A DNA stretch of 64,000 bases from Cellulomonas cellasea (GTDB lineage: Bacteria > Actinomycetota > Actinomycetes > Actinomycetales > Cellulomonadaceae): contig NZ_BJLR01000017.1 of NCBI RefSeq assembly GCF_006538745.1, positions 62,001 to 126,000 on the forward strand, read 5' to 3'. Shown here piece by piece: positions 8,113 to 18,334 of this stretch. Made by a program: the position numbers and the translations under genes. Position 1 is the first letter of the stretch. The number at the start of each line of letters is the position of its first letter. The notes under the pieces were generated by a model. The model did not search any database and was not told the DNA's origin. It was given only the letters and a program-made list of their open reading frames with translations.

Positions 8113-9131
8113 GCGACCCCTGGATCGTCACCGGCGTCACGGTCGCCCTGATCGCGCTGAGCGCGTTCTTCGTCGCCGTCGAGTTCGCCCTGCTCGCCGC
8201 CAAGCGGCACCGGCTCGAGGACGCCGCCCCCACGAGCCGGTCCGCCCGCGCGGCGCTGCGCAGCTCGACCGAGCTGACCGTCCTGCTCGCCGGGTCCCAG
8301 CTCGGGATCACCGCCTGCACCCTGGCCCTCGGCGCGATCACCAAGCCCGCCGTGCACCACTGGCTCACGCCGGTCTTCGAGACGTGGGGGCTCGCGCTGT
8401 GGCTGGCCGACGCCGCCGGGTTCGTCCTCGCCCTGCTGGTCGTCACGTTCCTGCACCTCGTCGTCGGGGAGATGGCCCCCAAGTCCTGGGCCATCGCCCA
8501 CCCCGAGACGTCCGCGACCGTGCTGGCGATCCCGATGCGCGCGTTCATGTGGGCCACCCGCCCGCTGCTCGTCGCCCTGAACGACGTGGCCAACTGGTGC
8601 CTGACCAAGGTCGGCGTCGAGCCCGCCGCCCAGGTGGCCGCCGGGCAGAACCCCGACGACCTGCGTCACCTGCTCGAGCACTCCGCGAACGTCGGCGCGC
8701 TCGAGCCGGCCTACTTCGCCCAGCTCTCCGGCGCCCTCGAGCTCGAGGACCTCACCGTCCAGGACCTGCTCACGAGCACCTCACGGCCGACGGCCGTCCC
8801 GGTCACCGCGACGGCGGCCGACGTCCAGGCGGCCACGCGCGACTCGGGGCACCTGCGCATCCTCGTGGGCAGCACCGGCTCGGCGCAGGGGGTCGTGCAC
8901 GTGCGCGACACCCTGGTCGAACCCCCGGACCGACCCGTCCGGGAGCTGATGCGCCCGGTCCTCGCGATCGAGGCCGGCACCCCCGTGTACGCCGCGCTGA
9001 CCTCGATGCGCGAGACCCGCAACCACCTCGCCGTCGTCGTCGACGGCGGGACCCTGCGAGGCGTGATCACCCTGGCCGACGTCCTCGCGCGGCTGTTCCC
9101 CCGGGCGTCCACCACCCCGGCCGGGTCCTGA
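8109..9131 (+). CDS. CNNM/HlyC-CorC family membrane protein with CBS pair (second)
   Basis: A 340-residue paralogue of the upstream gene, coupled by a 4-nt overlap. It has the CNNM domain (GEMAPKSWA at the end of the hydrophobic part) and a CBS pair, but it stops without the CorC_HlyC domain, which is therefore present only in the partner. This long-short pairing is common in actinobacteria. Probable role: divalent-cation homeostasis at the membrane. Its stop lies 36 nt from the convergent stop of the next gene. Confidence 0.87.
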   Translation: MSDPWIVTGVTVALIALSAFFVAVEFALLAAKRHRLEDAAPTSRSARAALRSSTELTVLLAGSQLGITACTLALGAITKPAVHHWLTPVFETWGLALWLADAAGFVLALLVVTFLHLVVGEMAPKSWAIAHPETSATVLAIPMRAFMWATRPLLVALNDVANWCLTKVGVEPAAQVAAGQNPDDLRHLLEHSANVGALEPAYFAQLSGALELEDLTVQDLLTSTSRPTAVPVTATAADVQAATRDSGHLRILVGSTGSAQGVVHVRDTLVEPPDRPVRELMRPVLAIEAGTPVYAALTSMRETRNHLAVVVDGGTLRGVITLADVLARLFPRASTTPAGS

Positions 9132-9167
9132 CCGCGCGACCCCGGGCACCCGGCGGGGCGGCGGCCG

Positions 9168-10562
9168 TCACGAGCACTCGTACACGACGCTCGTGGCGTC
9201 CGGTCGGATCCGCAGCTGCCACCGGCCGTCCGGCCCCGCGACGGCGTACAGCGCGCGCGCCTCGAGGAACTCGGCGTCCGTCTCGTACGGGTAGTCGGTG
9301 TCGGACCCGTACACCATCTCGCCGGCCTCCTCGGAGTACGTGAACGAGTTGTCCTCGTGGGACGCGCGCAGCGCACGCGAGGCCGCGTTGCCGCCCTCGA
9401 CGGGGATCAGCACCGGCCGGCCCTCCGCGGTGGTCCCGCCCCGGCGCCAGTCCGCCCGCACGTGCGCCTGCTCGACGGAGAAGTGCGCGCCCTCGCACAC
9501 GGAGCCCGCCGCGGCGAGCGAGCGGGGGTCGTCGCCGTCGGTGGGCGACCGGTCCACGCCGTCGTCCCAGACGATGCTGCCGTAGTCGCCACCGGGGACG
9601 TCCTGCGCCTCGAGCGGGAGCACCGAGCCGAACGGCGTGGCCACCGCGTAGGAGTGGGAGGTGAAGCCCTCCACGCTGAACCGGCTCACCGTCTCGACGA
9701 GCCGCAGGGCACCGAGCGTCCGGACCACCCGGGCCTTGTCCTCGAAGTCCCGGAACGCGCGCCAGTCCCCGAGGGGCTCATGGCCCGCGTCGGGCTCGGC
9801 CACCGTCGCGACCGTCGACACCGACCAGCCCCCGGTGATCTCGATGGTCCTCGGCACGGTCAGCGAGTCGTAGAACGTCGCCTCGTCCGGCACGATCTCG
9901 GTGTACTGGTGGCGCTCCTGGCACGGGTCGGTCGTGCGGGCGCTCGGGCAGAGCACGTGCCGGACGCCCGCCGCGTCGATCTCGTACAGCGCTGGGGGGC
10001 CGAAGAGGTACGGCGCCATGTCGGACGCCTCCTCGGTGAGCCACTCGTCGATCGTGACGACGATCTCCGCGTCCCCGCGCTGCCCGACCCGGTACACCTG
10101 GGGGCCCCCGTACTCGGACGCGAAGAGCGCCTCGTGCTCCGGTGCCCGCACGGGCGTGGTCCACACCTCGCCCGTCCGGGGCGCGCTCAGGCGGGCGACG
10201 ACCGTGGCGTCGTCGATCTGCTCGGCCCGGACCGGCGGCCCGGTCGGGGTGGGGGTGGGCGTGGGCGTCGGGGTGGGCGTCGGGGTCGGGGTCGGCGTGG
10301 CCGTCGGTCCGGCCGACGACGAGACGCTCGGGCTCGGCGTCACCGCGGGCTCCGGCTCGTCCTGACCCAGGCCCGCCCAGGCGCCGACCGCGATCACCGT
10401 GGCCGCCGCGACGCCCGCGACCGACTCGCCGGCGTGCCGCACCGTGCGTCGCCGGCGCACCGCGGTGTGCAGCCGGGCGAGCAGCACGTCGTCGGCGGGG
10501 GGCGTCGCCGAGGTCAGCTCGTCCTCCGCCCGCACCAGCAGGGCGTTCAGGTCCTCGTTCAC
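9168..10562 (-). CDS. Single-pass membrane protein with (Pro-Thr)n spacer, coupled to the sigma factor
   Basis: A 464-residue protein. About 44 cytoplasmic residues, rich in Arg near the membrane, are followed by one membrane segment (near 45-65) and a Ser/Pro then pure Pro-Thr spacer. An extracytoplasmic domain of about 340 residues of no family I recognise completes it. GTGA overlaps the stop of the upstream sigma-factor gene, and GGAGG precedes the GTG. Position and topology fit a regulator or sensor of the sigma factor. However, the cytoplasmic part has no zinc-binding HxxxCxxC anti-sigma motif, so an anti-sigma role is only suggested by context. Confidence 0.72.
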   Translation of the reverse strand: MNEDLNALLVRAEDELTSATPPADDVLLARLHTAVRRRRTVRHAGESVAGVAAATVIAVGAWAGLGQDEPEPAVTPSPSVSSSAGPTATPTPTPTPTPTPTPTPTPTGPPVRAEQIDDATVVARLSAPRTGEVWTTPVRAPEHEALFASEYGGPQVYRVGQRGDAEIVVTIDEWLTEEASDMAPYLFGPPALYEIDAAGVRHVLCPSARTTDPCQERHQYTEIVPDEATFYDSLTVPRTIEITGGWSVSTVATVAEPDAGHEPLGDWRAFRDFEDKARVVRTLGALRLVETVSRFSVEGFTSHSYAVATPFGSVLPLEAQDVPGGDYGSIVWDDGVDRSPTDGDDPRSLAAAGSVCEGAHFSVEQAHVRADWRRGGTTAEGRPVLIPVEGGNAASRALRASHEDNSFTYSEEAGEMVYGSDTDYPYETDAEFLEARALYAVAGPDGRWQLRIRPDATSVVYECS

Positions 10563-11107
10563 CGCGCACCTCCGTCCTTCTGCACGAGCCGGACGTCGCT
10601 CGTCGACCGTGGGCCCGTCCTCGTCCCGAGCGCGGCGTCGAGCCGCGCGATCCCGTCCGACGTGTAGCGCTTGACCGCGCCGTGGCTCAGCGCCAGCACG
10701 GACGCCGTCTCCTGCACCGAGAGGTCCTCCATCTGACGCAGGACGACGCACGCGCGCTCGCGGGGGCTCAGGGTCGCGAGCGCGCGGACCACGTCCGCTC
10801 CCGGGCCGCGTTCCTCGACGACGACCGGGCGCTGCGGCTCCGCGCCGACCCGCCCGACCACCCGCGCCTCGCGGGCGCGCCGCCGCGACTCGTCGATCGA
10901 GCGCGACACGATCGCGCGCCGCACGTACGCCTCGGCCTGCGCGATGGACGCGAACCTCGCCCGCCCGGAGAACGCCGCGATGAGCGCCTCCTGCACGAGG
11001 TCCTGGGCGTCGCTGCGCGAGCCCGCGACGAGCGTCGCGTGCGCCACGAGCCGCGGGTAGCGCTCGCGCACGAGCTGCTCCAGCGACGTCTCCCACGGTC
11101 TGGTCAC
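10559..11107 (-). CDS. RNA polymerase sigma factor, SigE-type ECF family
   Basis: A 182-residue protein with sigma region 2 (YPRLVAHATLVAGSRSDAQDLVQEALIAAF, about residues 15-80) and region 4 (LSPRERACVVLRQMEDLSVQETASVLALSHGAVKRYTSDGIARL, about 115-165). Spacing and length fit the actinobacterial SigE-like ECF group. The GTG start has GAGAGG upstream; a longer frame 5' of it has no ribosome site. It is coupled through GTGA to a membrane protein that probably senses or regulates. Confidence 0.9.
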   Translation of the reverse strand: MTRPWETSLEQLVRERYPRLVAHATLVAGSRSDAQDLVQEALIAAFSGRARFASIAQAEAYVRRAIVSRSIDESRRRAREARVVGRVGAEPQRPVVVEERGPGADVVRALATLSPRERACVVLRQMEDLSVQETASVLALSHGAVKRYTSDGIARLDAALGTRTGPRSTSDVRLVQKDGGAR

Positions 11108-11270
11108 CTGCCACCTCTCCTCACGTCGTCCTCCTGAAGGGAGAACGACGCTGGTGCCGTCCGCGGTTGGGGTCGGCGTGCCGGTCCACCCGGCCGCGCT
11201 CCCGCGGTGGCGTCCCAGGGTGCCCGTCCGAGGGTGCCCGGCGCAGCGACCGACCGGGCCCGGGCACACG

Positions 11271-11303
11271 CCGAGGGCCGGCGGAACGTCCGCCGGCCCT
11301 CGG
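11271..11303 (-). terminator. 15-bp GC hairpin terminator
   Basis: CCGAGGGCCGGCGGA, a 3-nt loop, then the perfect complement. It lies 24 nt after the M28 peptidase stop and before the sigma-factor gene, so it probably ends the peptidase message. There is no U-tract. Confidence 0.65.
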
Positions 11304-11326
11304 GTCGTGCTCTGCCGCTGTGCGCG

Positions 11327-12886
11327 TCAGGCCGCGCGCTCCCAGCCCTCCTGCGTCCCCTGTGGTGCGAGCGTCCCGCCGTGCCGGCCCTTGCCGGGGT
11401 GACCCGGGTGGCCGGGGTAGCCGTGGCCGGTGCCCGGGCCGGAGACGCCGTTGATCGCCGACGTGTCCAGCGCGAGCGAGTACGTCGCGAACGCGATGGC
11501 CTTGACCATGATCCCGAGCGCCGTCGTGTCGACGTTCGTGATGTCGTCCTCGGGCGAGTGGTAGTTCGGGTCCTGCGGGATGCCCGCCGTGCCGCCGAAC
11601 AGCGCGACCTCCTCGGCGGTCTTGATGTCGTCGGCCCCCGTGAACAGGCCCGACGCCGGGATGCCGTTGACGATGAACGCCTGGTAGTCGGACCGGCCCG
11701 AGAACTCGGTGTCGACCCACGGCTGCCCGATGCTGTCGAAGTAGTCGGTGAAGACGTCCTCGGTCTCGATCGAGCCGGCCGGGACCTCGACGGGCGCCTC
11801 GTACGTCGACTGGTCGGCGTCGTACACGCCGATGACGTAGTTCGGGGAGCCGACCATGTCGAAGTTCAGGTAGGTCGCGATGCGGTCGAGCTCACCCTCC
11901 TGCGTCGCGAGCTCCTCGACGTACTCGGTCGAGCCGATGAGCCCGAGCTCCTCGGCGCCCCACCACGCGAAACGCACGGTGTTGTTGTGCTTCTTCGACT
12001 TGGCGAGCTGGACCGCGACCTCGAGCAGCGCCGCAGAGCCGGTGCCGTTGTCGTTGATGCCGGGGCCGTCCTCGACGCTGTCGAGGTGCGCGCCGAGCAT
12101 CACGACGTTGTCGTCGCGCCCGCGCTTGGTCTCGGCGATCACGTTGAAGCTCTCGGCCTCCTCGACGTGGCTGCGGATGTCGAGCGTGACGTTCACCGGG
12201 CCCGCGGCGAGGTCCTCGAACAGCGCCTGGCCGGTCTCGAGCGTCGTGCCCGCGGCCGGGATCGTGACGCCGCTGTCCTCGCCGAGCGTGCCGAACAGCT
12301 CGGTCTCGGGGAGGTTGTTGTAGATGACGACGCCGATCGCGCCGGCCTCCTGGGCGGCGAGCGCCTTCGCGGCGAACGGGCACGCGTTGCCGCGGCTCAC
12401 GAGCGCGATGGTGCCCGTGGCGTCGACGCCCTCCCACGCGGTGGCGTCGCAGCCGAACGCGTTCGCCGGGACGGAGAGGTCCGCGGTCAGCCCGGTGTCG
12501 GGCGTGCTCGACGAGAACTCCATCTGGTCGACGACGAAGCTCGCCGCCTCGGGCGTGTTCTGCAGGAGCACCTCGGCGTCGACGACGTCGAGGTCGAACG
12601 TGAAGTAGTCCCGCTCCGTCTTGTACCCGGCGCGCTTGAGCGTGCGCTCGACGTACTGCGCGCTCGCCTCGTACCCGGGGGTCAGGGCGGCGCGGTTGCC
12701 GTCGTTGCGGTCCGCGACGTACTGCAGGGCCTGCAGGTGGCGCATGACCGCCTGCGTGGTGACCTTCTCCGCGAAGCGCTCGGGGGTGTTCGGGTTGCCG
12801 TGCGCCGAGGCGGGTGCCGCGATCGCGCCGCTGACGAGCAGGGCGCTGGCCGCTGTGAGCGCGGCGAGGGTACGACGTGCTGTCAC
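11327..12886 (-). CDS. Secreted M28-family aminopeptidase with PA domain
   Basis: A 519-residue protein. The signal peptide ends near ASA (28), and a PA domain (about 140-240) interrupts the peptidase domain, as in Streptomyces griseus-type aminopeptidase relatives. The M28 zinc ligands and catalytic residues are visible: His267 and Asp269 (GAHLDS), Asp279 (NDNGTG), Glu312 and Glu313 (AEELG), Asp343 (NFDMVG) and His443 (YHSPEDD). It removes N-terminal residues from extracellular peptides using two zinc ions. The tail after residue 480 is unusual: Gly/Pro/His repeats GHGYPGHPGHPGKG. It is a single gene followed by a hairpin. Confidence 0.93.
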   Translation of the reverse strand: MTARRTLAALTAASALLVSGAIAAPASAHGNPNTPERFAEKVTTQAVMRHLQALQYVADRNDGNRAALTPGYEASAQYVERTLKRAGYKTERDYFTFDLDVVDAEVLLQNTPEAASFVVDQMEFSSSTPDTGLTADLSVPANAFGCDATAWEGVDATGTIALVSRGNACPFAAKALAAQEAGAIGVVIYNNLPETELFGTLGEDSGVTIPAAGTTLETGQALFEDLAAGPVNVTLDIRSHVEEAESFNVIAETKRGRDDNVVMLGAHLDSVEDGPGINDNGTGSAALLEVAVQLAKSKKHNNTVRFAWWGAEELGLIGSTEYVEELATQEGELDRIATYLNFDMVGSPNYVIGVYDADQSTYEAPVEVPAGSIETEDVFTDYFDSIGQPWVDTEFSGRSDYQAFIVNGIPASGLFTGADDIKTAEEVALFGGTAGIPQDPNYHSPEDDITNVDTTALGIMVKAIAFATYSLALDTSAINGVSGPGTGHGYPGHPGHPGKGRHGGTLAPQGTQEGWERAA

Positions 12887-13040
12887 GGGTGGGACCTCCA
12901 GAGGAGTTCGGCGAGCCCGGGTCTGCTGACCCCGCGGTTCGTCCGAGGAGGATCCGCGTCGGCGCGGTTCACAACGTACGCACAGGTATTCCCGGGACGG
13001 AAGGGGGCAAACCCTGTGGCCGCGCGTCGGGGCAGCCGGC

Positions 13041-13763
13041 TCAGCGCGCCGCAGCCGCCCGGGCCCGCCCTCGGCTCGTGCGCGGCTCGCGGCGGCGCAG
13101 GTAGTGCCACGCGAGCCCGGCGCACACGACGCCGTTGAGGACGCCGACGAGGACGTCGGTCAGGTGGTGCATGCCGCGGTAGAGCCGCGCGTACGCGACC
13201 AGGACCGGGACGAGCAGGCACACGGCGGTCGCGAGCCAGCGCAGCGTCGGGTTGGCGATCCGGCGGCTCAGGAGCGCGAGCGTGAGGTAGAAGGCGGTCG
13301 ACGCCCCGACGTGGCCGCTCGGGAAGCTCGACGTCGGGGGGGCCTCGTCGAGCTTCTCGACCGACGGGCGCTCGCGGCCGACGACCGCCGCCGCGGTCAC
13401 GAACACGGCGGCCTGCACGGACACGGCGATGCCCGGGACGACGGCGAGCCACCACTCCTTGGTGCGCCACCACACGAGCGCGATGACGAGCAGGCACGTG
13501 ACGATGATGAACAGCGTCGCGCCGACGTTCGACCACAGCGCCGTGACCTGGTCCATCGTCGGCGTGCGGTCCGCGGCGAGCTCGGCGTTGAGCGTGTCCT
13601 CGGTGGGCAGGTCGTCGAGCGGCCCCCGGATGAGCGTGCCGAGCCCCACGATGACCGCCCACAGCCCGACGGCGGGCGCGAGGGCCCGGCGGGCGAGGTC
13701 GCCCCCGGCGCTGCGGAGGGTCGGTCGCGACGTGTCCTGCGCGTACCGGTGGACGAAGCTCAC
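13041..13763 (-). CDS. PAP2-family membrane phosphatase (downstream copy)
   Basis: A 240-residue membrane protein with about six hydrophobic segments. The three PAP2 signature motifs are present: GRERPSVEKL (motif 1), PSGH (motif 2) and RLYRGMHHLTDV (motif 3), whose histidines form the phospho-enzyme site. Such enzymes dephosphorylate phosphatidic acid, undecaprenyl pyrophosphate or related lipids; which one is not clear. The GTG start overlaps the stop of the upstream PAP2 gene (GTGA), so the two are made together. Confidence 0.88.
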   Translation of the reverse strand: MSFVHRYAQDTSRPTLRSAGGDLARRALAPAVGLWAVIVGLGTLIRGPLDDLPTEDTLNAELAADRTPTMDQVTALWSNVGATLFIIVTCLLVIALVWWRTKEWWLAVVPGIAVSVQAAVFVTAAAVVGRERPSVEKLDEAPPTSSFPSGHVGASTAFYLTLALLSRRIANPTLRWLATAVCLLVPVLVAYARLYRGMHHLTDVLVGVLNGVVCAGLAWHYLRRREPRTSRGRARAAAAR

Positions 13764-14509
13764 GGGTGGGCCTGCCTGTCATGGTGGGTGTCGGGGTGGT
13801 CGGTGTCGGGGCGGGGGAGGTGCGGGGTCCGGCCGACGTAGCCGAGATACGACGCGCCGACCATCGCGGTGCCGAAGAGCGCCCCCGCGACGACGTCGGA
13901 CGGGTAGTGCACGCCGAGCAGCACGCGGTCGGCGGCGGTCAGGACGACGAGCGCGGCGGCGACGGCCGGCACCGCGACGCGCCCGCGGCGGCCGAGCAGC
14001 GGCCAGACGAGGAGCGTCACCGTGAGGCCGGCCGCCGCGGTGTTGGTCGCGTGGCCCGACGGGAAGCTGAAGCCGTCGGCGTGCGCGACGGCGTCCTCGA
14101 CGACCGGGCGGGCGCGCGCGACGACCTGCTTCATGACCTGCGCGAGCCCCCAGGCGACGAGCAGCGTGACGAACGCCCAGGTCGCGCGCGTGCGCAGGCC
14201 GTGCCGTCGCCACGCCCACAGGCACAGGAGCGCGACGAGCGGGTTGACCCACACGCCCCGGAACGCCTCCTGCCACGCGAGCAGGACGCTGCGCAGGCCG
14301 GGGGTGTCGCGGGTCAGGTCCGTCGCGGCGGCGATGACCGCCTCGTCGAACGCGACGACGGGCGAGGACTCGGTGCGGACGACGAACGCGAGCGCGGCGA
14401 CGGGCAGCCCGAGCGCCGCCGCGAACCCGGCGGCGCGCAGCAGGCGGTGCGCACGGCCCGGGTGGTGCGGGGCCTCGGCGTCGCGGGAGTCCGTGCGGCG
14501 CGAGGTCAT
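13760..14509 (-). CDS. PAP2-family membrane phosphatase (upstream copy)
   Basis: A 249-residue multi-pass protein with motif 1 (KQVVARARPVVED), motif 2 (FPSGHATNTAA) and motif 3 (DRVLLGVHYPSDVVAG). It is the first gene of a coupled PAP2 pair. Sequence identity with its partner is low outside the motifs, so this is not a recent duplication. The likely substrate is a lipid phosphate at the outer membrane face. The C-terminal tail is His/Asp rich (HPDTHHDRQAHP). Confidence 0.88.
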   Translation of the reverse strand: MTSRRTDSRDAEAPHHPGRAHRLLRAAGFAAALGLPVAALAFVVRTESSPVVAFDEAVIAAATDLTRDTPGLRSVLLAWQEAFRGVWVNPLVALLCLWAWRRHGLRTRATWAFVTLLVAWGLAQVMKQVVARARPVVEDAVAHADGFSFPSGHATNTAAAGLTVTLLVWPLLGRRGRVAVPAVAAALVVLTAADRVLLGVHYPSDVVAGALFGTAMVGASYLGYVGRTPHLPRPDTDHPDTHHDRQAHP

Positions 14510-14569
14510 CCGCGAAAGGTAGACGTCCCGGGCCGCGCGCGCTCGTCGAGAGGGCGGTGGGGCCCGGGG

Positions 14570-15019
14570 TCAGGCCGGCGCCTGGCGCAGCTCCTCGGCG
14601 AGCCGGCGCAGGTCCGCGTCGAGCGTGTCGAGCGCGCGGCCGAACGCGTCGGCGGCGTCCTCGCGCGCGGTCTGCAGCGCCTCGCCGGCCTCCTCGACCG
14701 AGGCGACGGCCTCGTCGCGCAGGGCCTGGTCGTCGCTGTCCCGGGCGGTCTCGGCCTGGTCGAGCGCGGCCTGCGCCTCGTCGAGCGCGGTCTCGGCCTC
14801 CGCGCGCGCGTCGGCCTCGGCGTCGTCGAGACCGGCGCGCAGGTCGTCGATCTGGTCCTGGACGCCGCCGAGGTCGACGACGTCCTCGCCGAGGTCCTCG
14901 GGGGCGAGCGTCTCGGGCCCGGAGCGCTCGGCGACGGGGTCGGCGCTCTCGTCGGCGGCGGTGCAGCCGGTCAGCGCGAGGGCTCCGGCAAGGGACAGCG
15001 TGACGATGCTGGTGCGCAT
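14570..15019 (-). CDS. Putative lipoprotein with long Ala/Glu/Asp coiled coil
   Basis: A 149-residue protein with a typical lipobox (LALTGC), Cys19 being the predicted lipidated residue. Almost all the remainder (about 50-145) is a helical, alternately acidic and Ala-rich sequence with heptad character (DDAEADARAEAETALDEAQA), probably one long coiled coil on the outer face of the membrane. Its function is unknown. It is transcribed towards the PAP2 pair with a 60-nt gap. Confidence 0.7.
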   Translation of the reverse strand: MRTSIVTLSLAGALALTGCTAADESADPVAERSGPETLAPEDLGEDVVDLGGVQDQIDDLRAGLDDAEADARAEAETALDEAQAALDQAETARDSDDQALRDEAVASVEEAGEALQTAREDAADAFGRALDTLDADLRRLAEELRQAPA

Positions 15020-15180
15020 GGGCGAACCCTTCGGTCGGTGCTGGTGCGCCCAGTCTGGCGACGCCCGCGGGTCCGCGCGCGTCGAGCGGCGGGCGGCCCA
15101 CCACCCGGACGAGTGGTCTCGCGGATGCCGTGCCGGGCGCGGGTGGGCGCGCACGCGAATGCCGCACGACCGGTCTGTAA

Positions 15181-15218
15181 GTCAACCGTTGACCGGGTGA
15201 ACAGCCGACGGCTACTGT
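15181..15218 (+). promoter_or_regulatory. Chitinase promoter with a 13-bp palindrome over the -35
   Basis: TTGACC (15189-15194), an 18-nt spacer and TACTGT (15213-15218) form a sigma-70-like promoter. The perfect palindrome GTCAAC-C-GTTGAC (15181-15193) overlaps the -35, a natural repressor site. It does not match the DasR consensus known from Streptomyces chitin genes. The leader to the ATG is about 65 nt. Confidence 0.6.
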
Positions 15219-15289
15219 CGGAATCGATCCATTAGTACACCATCCTTACATATCTGGCCGCGAGGCCGAGAGGACAGGGGACTGCCACG

Positions 15290-16981
<1,692 letters not shown>

Positions 16982-16997
16982 TCGGTCCCGCTCGGCG

Positions 16998-17043
16998 CCG
17001 AGGGCCCGGCGGCTGGTTCCCCCACCAGCTGCCGGGCCCTCGG
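16998..17043 (+). terminator. 20-bp hairpin terminator of the chitinase gene
   Basis: A 20-bp stem with one wobble pair and a 6-nt C-rich loop begins 17 nt after the chitinase stop. It is the strongest hairpin in the window. Confidence 0.75.
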
Positions 17044-17050
17044 TCTGCGT

Positions 17051-17095
17051 GCGTCCGGGCGGTGTGCGCCTGGGCGGTGTGCGTCCGGGCGGTGT
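17051..17095. repeat. Three tandem 15-bp repeats
   Basis: GCGTCCGGGCGGTGT occurs three times in tandem (the middle copy differs at two bases), just after the chitinase terminator. No function is evident. Confidence 0.7.
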
Positions 17096-17106
17096 GCCCC
17101 GCGCGG

Positions 17107-17574
17107 TCAGGCCGGCACGGCGTCCCGCGGGCCGCGGCGGGCGAGCAGGACGCACAGCACGAGCAGCACGACGACGAACGGCGCCCAGCCGAACCGCTCC
17201 CACGGGCTCGACGACGCCGCGTTCATGACCGCGCCGAGCCCGAGCAGCCCCACGAGCGCGCGCACGCCCGTGCGGCCGACGCGGGCGGGCAGCCGGACCC
17301 CGACCCCGCCGCGCGCGAGCACCACGAGCGCAGCCAGCAGCCAGACGACGGCCGAGACGCTGCTCGCCACGCGCAGCTCGTCGGGCAGGCGGCCGGGGTG
17401 CGCGCCGCTCCAGGCTGCGACGCCGAGCGGTGCGCCGGCGGCGAGCGCGACCTGGAAGGCGGTCACGAGCGCGAAGCCCGACGCCGCGGCGACCGCGAGG
17501 CGGCGGTCGCGCGATCGGGCGGCGGCGGGGTCGACGCCAGTGGCAGCGGGGAAGGGGGTGGTCTTCGTGGGCAT
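17107..17574 (-). CDS. Small four-helix membrane protein, unknown function
   Basis: A 155-residue protein with four predicted membrane segments (about 27-48, 70-88, 101-118 and 128-146) and a short Arg-rich C-terminus. Actinobacterial proteins of this size and layout are common next to regulators and remain uncharacterised. It lies downstream of the PadR gene in the same direction (gap 153 nt, filled with repeats), so it may be a PadR-regulated target. Confidence 0.6.
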   Translation of the reverse strand: MPTKTTPFPAATGVDPAAARSRDRRLAVAAASGFALVTAFQVALAAGAPLGVAAWSGAHPGRLPDELRVASSVSAVVWLLAALVVLARGGVGVRLPARVGRTGVRALVGLLGLGAVMNAASSSPWERFGWAPFVVVLLVLCVLLARRGPRDAVPA

Positions 17575-17640
17575 CGGGGGCTCCGGGGTGTGCGCGGGTG
17601 AGCGGTGGTGGCGACGCGCGGTGCGGGGTGCGCGGCGCGT

Positions 17641-17707
17641 GCGGGCGGCGGTGTGCCGCGGGGACGTGGTTCGTGGCGGGCGGCGGTGTGCCGCGCGGGG
17701 ACGTGGT
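17641..17707. repeat. Direct repeat of about 30 bp between PadR and membrane-protein genes
   Basis: Two nearly identical units (17641-17670 and 17676-17707, the second with a 2-bp CG insertion) fill the gap between the two genes. Confidence 0.6.
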
Positions 17708-17727
17708 GCCGTGCCGTGCGGTGGGTG

Positions 17728-18294
17728 TCAGTCGTCGGACGGTGCCGGCCCGGCCTCTCCCGCCGTGAGGGCGCCGAGCGTCGTGAGCGCCTCGTCGGCC
17801 CATGCGAGGGTCGCGCGGGCCGCGTGCTCGCCCGCCGCGATCGTGAGCAGCCAGTAGGGGCTGTCCTCGACGTGCTCGACGTGGTCGTGGTCGGCCCGCG
17901 CGGCGGCCAGCGCCGTGAGCTGCTGCTCCGCGCGATCGCGCGCGTCCCGGACGAGCTCGGCGCAGGCATCCGGGCCGAGCATCCGCCCGAAGAACAGCCG
18001 GAGCAGGACGCCGTTGCGCGGTGCGCCGGGCTGCGGCGGCTCCGCGAGCAGCGCGCGGAGCTCGGTGCGCCCGGCCGCCGTGAGCGCGAACGCCGACGAG
18101 CCGGTCCGCGCCCCGCCCTGCCGCTCGACGAGGCCGTCGCGCTCGAGCTCGGCGAGCGTGGGGTAGATCTGCCCGAAGCTCTCGCTCCAGAAGTGCCCGA
18201 GCGTCCCGCGGATGGCCTCGCGGACGGCGTAGCCGGTCATGGGCTCGATGCTCAGGGCGCCGAGCACGGCGGTGCGGGTCTGGCTGCTGCGCAT
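17728..18294 (-). CDS. PadR-family transcriptional regulator
   Basis: A 188-residue protein. The N-terminal winged helix (about 8-80; AVLGALSIEPMTGYAVREAI...FGQIYPTLAELERDGLVE) is typical of PadR. A C-terminal helical region (about 95-170) fits the Vir-C/PadR-C dimerisation domain of subfamily 1. Such proteins usually repress a neighbouring membrane or efflux gene and respond to a small molecule. A pair of AGATATGT direct repeats lies just upstream and may be the autoregulatory operator. Confidence 0.9.
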   Translation of the reverse strand: MRSSQTRTAVLGALSIEPMTGYAVREAIRGTLGHFWSESFGQIYPTLAELERDGLVERQGGARTGSSAFALTAAGRTELRALLAEPPQPGAPRNGVLLRLFFGRMLGPDACAELVRDARDRAEQQLTALAAARADHDHVEHVEDSPYWLLTIAAGEHAARATLAWADEALTTLGALTAGEAGPAPSDD

Positions 18295-18313
18295 GGCGCT
18301 CCTTGTCTCTTGG

Positions 18314-18334
18314 AGATATGTCTAGCAGATATGT
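18314..18334. promoter_or_regulatory. Candidate PadR operator: two AGATATGT repeats 13 bp apart
   Basis: AGATATGT occurs at 18314-18321 and 18327-18334. It is AT-rich in a GC-rich background and starts 20 nt upstream of the PadR start. PadR sites commonly contain ATGT/ACAT half-sites. The rest of the gap to 18576 is GC-rich and shows no gene. Confidence 0.45.

Noticed and set aside
15169-15200. Possible DasR site before the chitinase gene
   Set aside because: ACCGGTCTGTAAG shares only a few bases with TGGTCTAGACCA and is not symmetric. The nearby GTCAACCGTTGAC palindrome is much better.
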